Positions 23,931 to 34,749 of a stretch of 64,000 bases of DNA are shown here, piece after piece. Within the stretch, counting starts at the first letter, position 1, and the number at the start of each line of letters is the position of its first letter. Below the pieces are notes generated by a model. It saw nothing but the letters and a program-made list of their open reading frames with translations. It had not been told where the DNA came from and did not search any database. A program made the position numbers and the translations under genes. Source of the DNA: Siphonodentalium dalli (Eukaryota; Mollusca; Scaphopoda; Gadilida; Siphonodentaliidae); contig CP136066.1 in the NCBI GenBank assembly GCA_032622095.1, positions 148,765,559 to 148,829,558 on the forward strand. Direction: 5' to 3'.

Positions 23931-24428
23931 TTAAAGCCGCATCGTAAGCATTTCATTTCGCGTGCTTGTTTTTTTCTATTCACATTAATTTCTACTTTTA
24001 TTTCATTATGTCCAGCAAGGTTCGCGCTACCGATTGCCAATATATCCCGGTTGGCCAACATCATGACAAAATTCGACTGTAACCCATGTTATGTGTACCT
24101 GCAACAATACGTTTGTGTCTACCAACTACATAACGTCTGTCAGTTAATCATAGTGACATTTTTGTGATAATAAATCACAAAATAAAAGGCATATGATCGT
24201 TCTTGCCTGTTAGATGCTACCTATTGTCGTCATACCGGTACTTGTATTATTTGTGATTGATAGTAGTACTAGTAGTATAGAGAAACAGTCGTGGACGATG
24301 TCACGATGTAATGAAACTTCTGATTTGAAACAACACAAACACTATAATTTTCTCTCCATCAATTCAGATATTACGCAACAATCGCAAACTAGCTATGAAA
24401 AACATGGTCTAGTTTCTGTTCACTCTGA

Positions 24429-26931
24429 GGTCCGAATCGGCATCTCCAGTTTAGACCTAGTTTAAACTACCAGTTTAAACTGGGTTTTTATTTAGTAGTA
24501 AAACCAAGTTTTTATCCACCGCTGGGACGACATAGATTTGGTCGATTGCGTTACATGTGGGCCACACTTGTCCAATTACAAGAATAGGAGGCGTGGTCTG
24601 TCTGTTTATTATCGCTACTTGTCAATTCATTGTCCGGTCAAGCGACCTGTTGTCGCTATATAATCTCCTGATCAGGGGAATAACCCGTGCGCTTTGAGAA
24701 ATTACGACGAATGCACGGTCTGTTGTATAACGGTTAGATATTATCTAATATCATGGACGAACGTGACTTTTGGAACTCATAAATATCTCTTGAGGGCATG
24801 GGTGGGGCCCCGCCACAAATACCCCATAGAAACACCACCACCCCGGGGGTACCATCCGGACGGGTGAAAATGGGGTATGGACCATTTTTTAGAACGGGAA
24901 GGATTTCGGCGAATTTGACGGCATGAAAGGGTGGCTCGTCCATAATACCCGATAGAAACATCACCCCTCACCCCGGGATAACAGGGGTATGGACGGTATA
25001 AGGATTTAGGCTAATTAATTTGGCAGCAGGAGTGGGTGGCACGATCAAAATACACCATAGAACCACCCCTACCCACCCCTCACCGGGGGGAGGGGTCACA
25101 CCAGAGGAGGTGGAAATTGGGTACGCCCAAATACCGAATAGAAACACCCCAACACTCACCCCCGGGGAAGGGTACCTCAAATAACGCATATAAACACCCC
25201 ACCCCTCACATCCGGGCGGGGTGGGGTGGGTCACCACCCGAGGGTGAAGATGGGATATGAACCATGTTCGAGAACGGTAAGGATTTCGGCCAATTTGACG
25301 ACAGGGGTGTGTGGCCCGCTCCAAATATCCCATATAGACACACTACCCTCATCCCTGGAGGGCACCACCATGCTGGGGTGAAAATGGGGTATGGAGCATT
25401 TTATTCATTATTCGCAAAAACATGCCTCTGTTGGTCAATATTACGGCATGTGTAGGTGGCACACCCAAATACCCCATAGAATGGAGTATGGACCGTTATC
25501 GAGAACGGTAATGATTTCGGCCAATATGACGTCATTGGTGGGCGGCCCGCCCTCTAATATAGTCATAGAAACACCCCCACCCTTACCGCGGGTGGTTCTA
25601 CCCGAGCGGGTGAAAATGGGGTCCGGGGTGGGGTGGGGTGTTTCTATGGGGGGCATTTGTGATGTGCCACCCACCGTTCTCGAAAATGGTCCATACCCCA
25701 TTTCACCCCCTCGGGGTGGTATCTCCGGGTGAGGGTGTTTCTAGGGGGTAGTTGGAGTGGGCTACCCACTCTGCTGACGTCAAATTGACCGAAATCCTTA
25801 CCGTTCTCGAAAATGGTCCATACCCCATTTTCATCTCCTGGGTGGTTCCCCCAGCGTTCAGGGGTGGGCTGTTTCTATGGGACATTTGAGCGGGCCATCC
25901 ATCCATGCCGTCAATTGGCCGAAATCCTTACCAGTCTCGAAAATGGTCCATATCCCACGTTCACCCCCCTCGGTGGTACCCCCCCCCCCCGGATGTGAGG
26001 GGTGGGGTGTTTCTATGGGTTATTTGGGGCGAGCCACCCACCCATACTATCAAATTGGCCGAAATCCTTACAGTTCTCCAAAATAGTCCATACTCCACCC
26101 CCCTCAGGGTGGCCGTTACCCTCCCCCGGGTGAAGGCTGGGGTGTCTCTGATGGGTATTTGGTCGGGCCACCAACCCATGCGTCAAATTGACCGAAAGAG
26201 ACCTTTTTGTGAATAAGGAATCAGTTTCAAAAGTCATGTTCGTGTCTAACGTGTCAATCTGATCAGTCCGATCCCGCCATGCTCTCAGCCGCCAAATCGA
26301 CATCCGAACGAGCGAATTGCAAACAGACATATATAGCAAGAAATCATCCATCACACTGGCACATATTTTGTTAGAATTTATCTCATAAGTACCGATATCG
26401 CCTCCCCGAATTCCACCAAGACTCTCCTGTATCTACATTGAGTGACAAACGCCCGCGCATAAACGCCTCCCCCAATTCAAAATAAACACTCCCATATTCA
26501 CGAAGAAACAACATCAATATTGGGCGAAAAATATCGGCCGAATAATTAAACCCAAAAAACTAGGTTTTAGTCAAACCTGGGGTAGGGTGGTTTAACTTTG
26601 AATTTTTTTCAAAGTATATTTAAAGGTGTATGTTCGAGGCGAGACGTATGGTACGTATACATCATATATACCTAAGCTTATACTGATGATTATATAGCCA
26701 ATTCACCACAAACAATTAGTAATATTACCATAACTTTATCACGTAGATAAAACCTAGTTTCAACTTAAACTGAGTTTATCACAACACTTGGTTTAAGTAC
26801 GCTAAAACCCAGTTTTACTCCCATAAACTACTGTAAAACCAAGTTAAAACCCTACTTAAACCTAGTTTAAACTGGGGTTAAACCTGGTCTAGAATAAAAC
26901 CTAGTCTAAACCAGAGATGCCGATTCGGACC
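24429..26931. mobile_element. 2.5-kb fold-back element with TTTAAAC-rich ends
   Basis: Terminal repeats GGTCCGAATCGGCATCTC occur in perfect inverse at both ends. A 3-bp TGA lies immediately outside each (24426-24428, 26932-26934). Just inside are clusters of diverged AAACCTAGTTTAAACTGG-type motifs on both sides (24446-24520, 26740-26915). The core is a GC-rich tandem array that changes orientation at its centre. No transposase. The termini resemble those of the 31434-33834 arms (GATTCGTCATCTC), so they are probably one superfamily, which I cannot name. Confidence 0.7.
24740..26210. repeat. GC-rich tandem array that inverts at its midpoint
   Basis: About 24740-25620 repeats a 130-200 bp unit containing 'aaataccccatagaaacacc', 'gtgaaaatggggtatgg' and 'gaacggtaaggatttcggcc'. 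About 25630-26210 repeats the reverse complement ('ggccgaaatcctta', 'aaaatggtccataccccat', 'gggtgtttctatggg'). The switch lies near 25611-25660. All frames in the array are open by composition only; none is a gene. Confidence 0.75.
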
Positions 26932-27165
26932 TGAGTGTTTAAGTAATTTTTCACTATTTCTTCAGTGATGGTAATTATTGTGAATCCATGGGAACGCACA
27001 GTACAGATATTATACATGAGTATATACCATTAAAATTAACAGGTTCTACCGGTTCACAAACAAAAAACTCCATCCCTCTTCCCAATCATGAAATCAGAAC
27101 ATATGTCTGATAAAACTAACTATATTATCAAGGCTACTGATTCGGCAACACATCCTCGCGGAAAT

Positions 27166-27495
27166 ACACACACGATCGACCTATAATGTCAAATAGGTAC
27201 ATAATGTGATTATTTGATTCTTTGATAAGCAGATAATGGACTCATTCCATTCGTTTTATGGCAACAGTGAAACATCTGTTAAAGAGCATACACATGAACA
27301 GTCGTCAGTTGACTTTTTTGTGTCATTATCCGCACATAATCTACTTAGAATTTCCTCATTATGAGTCGATAATGTGACCAAAATGCTTGCTAATTTGCAG
27401 CACTGTATCGAATCAAAATGATGCGATTCTATGCAGATTATCTACCTAAAAGAAGTTCTATTATAATGTGCGGGAGAACGGGCTGGATTCTGCAT
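27166..27495. repeat. ATAATGTG hairpin repeat, copy A
   Basis: One of four copies sharing, in order: 'ggtacataatgtgattattt', 'aagcagataatgga', 'catgttaaagagcgtaca', 'cacataatctgct', 'cctcattatgagtcgata', then inverse blocks and 'gataatgtgcgg' with 'gggagaacaggct'. The centre folds into a hairpin with arms of about 40 bp. It is probably a non-autonomous element about 350 bp long; superfamily unknown. Confidence 0.6.
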
Positions 27496-27835
27496 CTCTT
27501 ATTCATAATACAAGTTGCTGAAAAAGCTCTCTATGTATTAATTTGATGCGCGTGCATATATGTGGCCAACCCAGTAAGCTCGCAATGAGGATATTTAAAT
27601 CATAATATGTTCAAGCAACAAAAAACAATTCAATTGACATAACTGATGTTGCAGGATTAACTTTTTTCATTCTGTAGAATGCAAGGAAACACGACTCATT
27701 GTATTGCATTCACGGCCTCTGTATTTTGTTTAAAGATAATTATGCCAAGCATGCGCAAAGTCCGTCTTTGCAATGCGAAAATGTTCTCTGGATTCATATT
27801 GACTAAACTGCATAGGGTTTTGATTTAATCATTGG

Positions 27836-29100
27836 GGCTCTTTATTTCCCTCATGAAGGTTCTGTACATTATGACAATGATTTTTTCAACCCATTAGCAG
27901 AAGACATTCTTTCTATTAAGTGTGAGTATGATAGTCCACTTATTTTACTTGGATATTTTAATTCCCGAACGGAAACATTAGATGATTTTGACACAGATAT
28001 TGATGATTCTCATTTTACAGCTGGCGATGCCAACAATTTCAGTTTACAGAATGTTGAGGGTGGAATGAAGCATACACTGGTTTCACAGGAGTTAACTCCA
28101 CTAGATCCAATAGGGATAAACATATTAACAATAATGTTAGAAAACTGATAAGCTTGTACAAAGCTCGTGAAAGAAGTGTTCTAAATGGTTGTGTTGGCTC
28201 TGATGGAGTAAAAGGGGAAACCTCTAAATGCTGTAGCACAATTGATTACATAATTGTTGTGCCTGAATTATAGTCATCCATTTGTGACTTTTACATTGAT
28301 AAATACCTGATGCTCATAGAAGTGTATGTGTATGCTTAAGAAAACTTGACTCATCTGACAATAGTGCTTGCAATGTCTCTAACCTCGATGATTCATACGA
28401 ACATGCTGAGAACTCTGCTTTCCCTGTTTATGTACATTGAAGTCTAAATGGTGTCATGAATTCTATGAAGTACATGTATATCAGAGTAATTTTAATTATG
28501 AAGACATCTCTCTGAAATCTGAACTAAAAGTTGAAATTGAAAATAGAATTACACAGGTTACTATGAACAATCTTACCAGTAAATTAAATGAGTTATTCCT
28601 AACCCCTGCTAAGCAGCTGGGAGTAGCAAAATTACCTACTTTGAATGTGAGAATATCCTTCATCACAGTAGGTTGCACCCTGGTTCAATAAATCATGTAG
28701 AAAACAAAGAAAAGTCCCGATTGCAAAAAAAAAACATAATCTGTACCAAGTAAAGCTGAACGAAAGAAAGTCGCTAACGAGTGCACACCGAGAAGAGAAC
28801 AAACAAAAATCAACATAAAACACCATTCTTCCCTTTCAAACATGAAAAAAGATAATCCAAGAGAATATTGGATTTTTTTTAATTGTCATGTATATACTAG
28901 TAATCCCGCAGATAAGATTATTGCGAATGCATTTGAAAGTCATTTAAAAAATCTTTCTAAAAAATGCTAATGATGTTGAAGAAATTATTGTATCATTCAT
29001 AGTAGAAGAAATTAAGAATTCAATAAGCAAAATGAAAAACAACCAAGCAAGTGGCATTTATAATGTTGTTGCAGAGTATTTTAAGAATTGACCAGAACCA
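27836..29100 (+). pseudogene. LINE relic: endonuclease and N-terminal RT region
   Basis: The translated + strand, with frame shifts, gives LLGYFNSRT (27940 onward), which matches the endonuclease motif GDFNSRT with D replaced by Y, and later STIDYII (about 28238), the catalytic/closing box of the same domain. Downstream, 28960-29100 reads VEEIIVSFIVEEIKNSISKM followed by KNNQASGIYNVV, the linker into the reverse transcriptase (normally KNGK-SG-D). The RT core is missing. Stops and shifts make it non-functional. The type looks like a LINE group common in invertebrates with an AP-endonuclease, clade unresolved. Confidence 0.65.
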
Positions 29101-31282
29101 GTCCACTCATTGGTAGTTGAGCTGTAAGCGCCGCTATACGCTTCGATGAATCACTAACACAATTAAGCATTCCATTTAAATTTATCTTTATTGAAGTTTT
29201 CAAATCATCAGAGTTTTGAAACTCGAACAGTTTGTCTGAACAGAATGATTTTAAAAGGCTTTTTTGAAAAATTCTTTCCACCAACTTATAAATGTGCGAA
29301 TGAAGTTTAGTTTGTAATGCAATTGAAGGTCATGCCTATGGCTATATGCACCAGGATTACTGTGTGTACAAACTGAATGTGTTGGAAACTGAAATGTGCC
29401 AGGTTCATTTCTGCAAGTTAACGTTTCTTTAAAGCATTAGCCGTCAATAAAATTTAATCACAATATATCAATGACATTATTGAGACTAGTTGATGAGTTC
29501 TAATCCTATTAGCGAGTATACTCGTGCATAGGCTTTAAAATGAAATGTCAATTCTAGATGTGTGAAATTGAGGGGAGGGGTTGTCCGCTGGGTCCGGCCA
29601 TTTGTGGGACCGTCTCCTGTAGTGCTCGGCAGCGTGTGTGCGGCGGGTGGATGGGTGTGGGCCGTTGAAGGGTGCATGGTCCACTCGTGTGCTCTGTGTG
29701 CGACGTGGACAGCGCGGTGATTGTGATGGGAATGGGTTGACGACTCGAATCATATTCATTATAGTTGCTGCGTAGTTTGCATCGTTCGTGGGAAGGGGTG
29801 TGGGTGTGTTTTGTGCTCATCCGTGGCTTGGGTTCGTTCGGTTGTTGCATGTGTTCTGTTGGGTGTAGTGGGGCGTGGGGCATGATTTGGTGTGTAGCAC
29901 CCCTTTAATCATCAGTATAACATATCTCCGTTCTTTCAGTGTGATATTACTCATCTAAGATGAACATGTGTTATCGTTTCTTTGAAATTACATGCAGTCG
30001 CTCTTCCCGTATGAAAATAGTGGTATTTGCTTTGTGTTGAACAAAATTGTTTCTTTGTCATTTTGCGCTGTTTATTATACACTCGTTTGTTAGTTGCAAT
30101 CTCATGCCCATGGGGGGTCGTAGATTTGAGTAAATCAATCTATCACTCGAAAACAAAGAAAGAAAGATAATTGCTATTAAAAAATTAATTAAAAAAAAAA
30201 AAATCCTATTTGCAACAAAAATTGGCCCCTACCATTTGGCATTTGACAATTGATCTCCATCGGGCTAACGCCCGTAGAGATCATATTCCACCAGTACATG
30301 GTAACATTTTGATGTGCTGACCCGTTACAACAGGGAACTTTATAACATTTAACACACAAGGCAGGGCAAAAGAAAATGAAAAGTGGCTACAAAAATTATG
30401 CAATTGGCAACGACATTTTAGAATTAATGATACATTTAGAACACGATTTACCATGAAAACAGTGATAAATGCCACTTATCCATAAAAATATTGACAATTG
30501 TATCTAACGAACTTATGTAATCGAACCCGTATTTTCCGATAATAAAAAGAGTTTTGCCAAAATGGATGGTACGACATTTTAGAAGCTCACATACGTTATG
30601 CTCCCCCAGTATGGTATGTGACATTTGTTATGCGTTACTCGGTTTTATGCTTTTAATCTGTCTTCAGATGTGGAAATCACTCGCTGCGTTCATAATGTCC
30701 CATCTTTTTACTAGTAAATAGGTATTGGTTCATGACTATGTCGTCTTAGTCAAGATGTGTCAGAATAGTTGTGATATCAACAGAGAAGTTAATATCTTTG
30801 TGGACCCTTTTTTCAAAAACATTATGGAGTGAAGCCTGGCCCCATTCATGGTGGACGAGGACAGTGGTCCATTTCCGAGTGATAAAATAAAAATCACAAC
30901 ACGAGTTAAAATAATCATGCTTTGTCAACGTGTTGTCGCAATGTTATGCCACATTATTCGGAATGGTTATTTGTGATACGTTTGATTGTCACGATGGATT
31001 ACACGGGAATATAAGTGCGTTTGTATGAAATAGGAGGACCGATAATTCAATACAATAAGACTTAGATCGTAAAGAAGTACAATTAGTGGACGAGGAAGCG
31101 TGAGCTCGCGTCATTTATTTATGTCACTTCGATCCGAAGTATTAAACAAGTGAGTGAGGGTGGATATCTCTTTTCATCGTTTCTCCATATCGATGACACA
31201 TTAAAGTTACAAATCGATCCGGGTTTGGGCTGGTGTTTATGAGATAATCTTGGTCGGATGTGCAGAATAAATCAGCACATCC
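29101..31282. other. No gene recognised
   Basis: A G-rich stretch (29560-29880) opens long frames on the opposite strand, but these are low-complexity Pro/Thr/His artefacts. A frame at 29284-29081 (-) is faintly LINE-like but has no diagnostic motif. Confidence 0.4.
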
Positions 31283-32440
31283 TCTAGCAAATAGGCACAT
31301 ACTCGGCCTACAATGTGAAATAGGTACATAATGTGATTATTTGGTTCCGAAATAAGCAGATAATGGACTCATCGCCGTTATTTCGTTTTACAGCGAAAAG
31401 ACATGTTAAAGAGCGTACACCTGAAATGTAGTCGCCCGATTGGTCATCTCTGGTTTAAACCTCCGAGTTTAAACCTGGTTTAAACCCCATTGGCGGTCCA
31501 GCCAAACCGGGTCTAAGTGGGCGATTTTGTCGTTTAGTGGCCATCTGATTGACAAATCCAGTCGGTGATATGAGCATGCAGTCAATCTACCCTGTTACCA
31601 AGCGGAACAAAGGGCAGACTGATGTAATGCTTACTGACACGTTCTCAATTATCGCGTGCGAATGAATCAACTGTGACAGGAAAACACCAGTCGGGAATCG
31701 CCACTTAGACACGCCCTCACTAGAGATTATTAACAGCTCCACCTTGCGACTTATTGTTTGACACTTCTAAACCGCGATGAAGAAAAGACGGATTCGTCAT
31801 CTCAAGTTTAGCCTCGATAAAGCTGGTTTATCTGGACCGCCGAATTAGATGGTTTAGTTGCCTGTTTAAGCTTATAAAACGAAAAAATAATATTGAAATC
31901 GACAAAAACTTACCCTCCACACACTATATAGGTGTGAGTGCTTCTCGCTTATAAATTTCCAATCAAAATATGATCGCTGTAATAATTATTGATTTTTGCA
32001 ATCAATAAGACGAGGCGGTCCGCATTAGGAAAGTACGTTTAATTATCTCGACGGTACAGAGACACTATTGCTAAACCACTGGTCTGGCTGGACCAGGTTT
32101 AAACCATGCAGAGATGACGAATGCGTCACTTAGACCTGCGGTCGCGGGTTTAAACCCACGGATTTTGCTGACTCACGGCGGTTTAAACATAGAGGTTTAC
32201 GTAGAACAGGTTTAAACCTGAGATGACGAATCCGGCCAGTGAGTTGACTTGTTTGTGTCATTGTCCCCACATCATATGCTCAGAATCGCTTCATTATGAG
32301 TCGATAATGTGACTAAAACGATCTCATTTTCAGCACATTATCGGCTCAAAATGAGGCGATTCTAAGCCGACTTTCTACCTAAAAAAAAACTTAAATATTA
32401 TAAGCAGATAATATGTGGGTTTTCGGGAGAACAGGCTGAA
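31283..32440. repeat. ATAATGTG hairpin repeat, copy B, split by an insertion
   Basis: Left half at 31283-31433 and right half at 32238-32440 align with copies A, C and D. The 0.8-kb unit at 31434-32237 sits between them. This shows that the 0.8-kb arm is itself a discrete mobile unit that inserted here. Confidence 0.65.
31434..32237. mobile_element. 0.8-kb TTTAAACC-rich element, left arm
   Basis: Begins near CCCGATTGGTCATCTC and ends GAGATGACGAATCCGGCC, so it has its own terminal inverted repeats. Internal GATTCGTCATCTC motifs also occur at about 31793 and inverted at 32113, suggesting a nested pair of the same family. Multiple GTTTAAACC motifs sit next to each terminus. No coding sequence. 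Confidence 0.7.
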
Positions 32441-32603
32441 TAAATCTATTGTGGTTAGTAATATTCAACAAATTTGTTTCGAGATTGTGTTCTTGGGATG
32501 GGGCATGGTGTTGCTGACGATATCCAGGAAGGATCGTCTGTGTCCATGAGAAAGGGTGGTGGAGATTTTTTGTTTTTATGCCATTTGTGGTGTGGAGTGA
32601 CCA

Positions 32604-32941
32604 CTTTCAGAAAAAAGATAGGTTACTACGTCTTCCATGAAGTTTATTGTAGCCTATAGTTTATGTGATAATATATCTTATATAGGCCGCCTGCGACATA
32701 CATGTAATTTGTTCGTCCCTACTAACTAATTCATACCGATACGCTACCATATATGTAAACATGTATATCAGTTCAGATATACATGTTTACATATATGGTA
32801 GCGTTTCGGTATGAATTAGTTAGTAGGGACGAACAAATTACATGTATGTCGCAGGCGGCCTATATAAGATATATTATCACATAAACTATAGGCTACAATA
32901 AACTTCATGGAAGACGTAGTAACCTATCTTTTTTCTGAAAG
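32604..32941. repeat. Near-perfect 338-bp palindrome
   Basis: Arms 32604-32769 and 32776-32941 (166 bp each) are reverse complements with a single mismatch (in 'ccgatacgct' against 'agcgtttcgg') around a 6-bp loop, AGTTCA. The reading frame at 32474-32659 merely runs into the left arm. Such high identity means either recent formation or continuing correction. No target duplication is evident (the flanks are tgacca and caaggt). Confidence 0.9.
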
Positions 32942-33035
32942 CAAGGTTATCCGTCTTTGATTCCCCGGGGTCATGTTCTTAATCGTTATTGCATGCGCAT
33001 ATGCCCGGAGGAAATTGTGTATATATGAACTGAAT

Positions 33036-33834
33036 GGCCGGATTCGTCATCTCAGGTTTAAACCTGGTCTACGTAAACCTCTAGGTTTAAACCGCCGTGA
33101 GTCTGCTAAATCCGTGGTTTAAACCCGTGACCGCAGGTCTAAGTGACGCATTCGTCATCTCTGGTTTAAACCTGGTCCAGCTAGACCAGCGGTTTAGTAG
33201 TAGTGTCTCTGTATCGTCGAGATAAGTAATCGTACTTTCCTAATGCGGACCGCCTCGTTTTATTGATTGCGAAAATCAATAATAACGACAGCGAATATAT
33301 CTTGATTGGAAATTTATATGCGAGAGGCACTCACACCTATAAAGTGTGTGGGGATAAGTTTTTGTCAATTTCGATATTGTTTTTGTGTTTTATAAGCTTA
33401 AACCGGCAACTAAACCATCTAATTCGGCGGTTCAGCTAAGCCATCTTTACCGAGGCTAAACCTGAGATGACGAATCCGTCTTTTCTTCATCGCGGTTTAG
33501 AATTGTCAAACAATCAGTCAAAGGATAGAGCTGTAAATAATCTGGAGTGAGGGCGTATCTAAGTGGCGACTGCAGACTGGTGTTATTATGTCACAGTTGA
33601 TTCATACGCACGCGATAATTGAGAACGTGTCAGTAAGCATTACATCAGCCTGCCCTTTGTTCCGCTTGGTAACAGGGTAGTTTGACTGCGTGCTCATATC
33701 ACCGATTGGAGTTGTCAATCAGCTGGCTACTAAACGACAAAAACGCCTACTTAGACCCGGTTTGGCTTGACCGCCAATGGGGGTTTAAACCAGGTTTAAA
33801 CTCGGAGGTTTAAACCGGAGATGACGAATCGGTC
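33036..33834. mobile_element. 0.8-kb TTTAAACC-rich element, right arm (inverted)
   Basis: Reverse complement of 31434-32237 along its whole length with scattered substitutions. It begins GGCCGGATTCGTCATCTC and ends GAGATGACGAATCGGTC. With the left arm it makes a fold-back of about 2.4 kb around a spacer of about 798 bp. Confidence 0.7.
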
Positions 33835-34324
33835 AAATGTGTCCGCGCTTCCGTCCGTCCATCCGAACACATACATTCAAGCATACACTCCTTCAATCGC
33901 CCACGCTTGCACTCTTACTTACATCAACGGACATCAAACGGCTCTAAACAGGCGATCAGGCAATCTTGTATATTGTAATTTAAATCATGATATACAATAG
34001 AGAGTTATTTGAAATTTCAAGTCATGTTATACATGTCATTTCTATTTTTTGTTTCGGTTTATGACGGCACTCAACTGAAAGGTGGCTATAATTACTATAA
34101 TTGAAGAGAGAGTAAAAGGTAGAACGGAAATATAATTCTTAAGGGAAAATGCGCAATTCCGAAGACTATCGAGAAATTTATGCCTTTGTCACATCGATAC
34201 AATCATGTATTGGAGGGTTGCTATCAAAGCATTGGCGGCAGCATGTCTTGGTAGAATTTATTTCAAGCAGCCAAAGCAAATGGGTGGTATAATTTCATTC
34301 GGTTGGTGGAGAGCTTAGAATAAT

Positions 34325-34687
34325 TATTCAACATATCCTCTAGCAAATACGCACATAATCGGCATATAAAGTGAAACAGGTACATATTGTGATTATTTTA
34401 TTCTAAAATAAGCAGATAATGAAGTTATATGCGTTATATCGTTTCATGACGCGGGTCTCAGTGAAAATACATGTTAAAGAGCGTACGCAGCATCGCGGGT
34501 TGGTCCATTTGTTTCGTCCGCACATAATCTGCTTGGAATCGCCTCATTATGGGTCGATAATGTGACCAAAACACTCAATTTCAGCACATTATCGACTCAA
34601 AATGAGGCAATTATCAGCAGATTATCTACCTGAAACAAGTCATGTTAATAGCAGATAATGTGCGGTTTATCGGGAGAACAGGCTGCA
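34325..34687. repeat. ATAATGTG hairpin repeat, copy C
   Basis: The best-preserved of the four copies. A central hairpin (about 34520-34645) has arms 'ataatctgct...gcctcattatgggtcgataatgtg' and its inverse around a loop of about 20 bp. It ends with GCAGATAATGTGCGG and 'gggagaacaggctg'. Confidence 0.65.
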
Positions 34688-34749
34688 TATTCGTTTCGAG
34701 GTTTTGAGGTTAAGGTAATTTTCGGTTGACCAAGCGTTAAACTCATCTG

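Noticed and set aside
24734-26354. Many overlapping frames of 60-120 codons, both strands
   Set aside because: Produced by the GC-rich tandem array; stop codons are rare there by composition.
29486-29883. Pro/Thr/His-rich frames
   Set aside because: Low-complexity G-rich strand; no start context, domain or splice sites.
32474-32659. 61-codon frame ending in the palindrome
   Set aside because: Its C-terminal third is palindrome arm sequence and no homologue is recognised.
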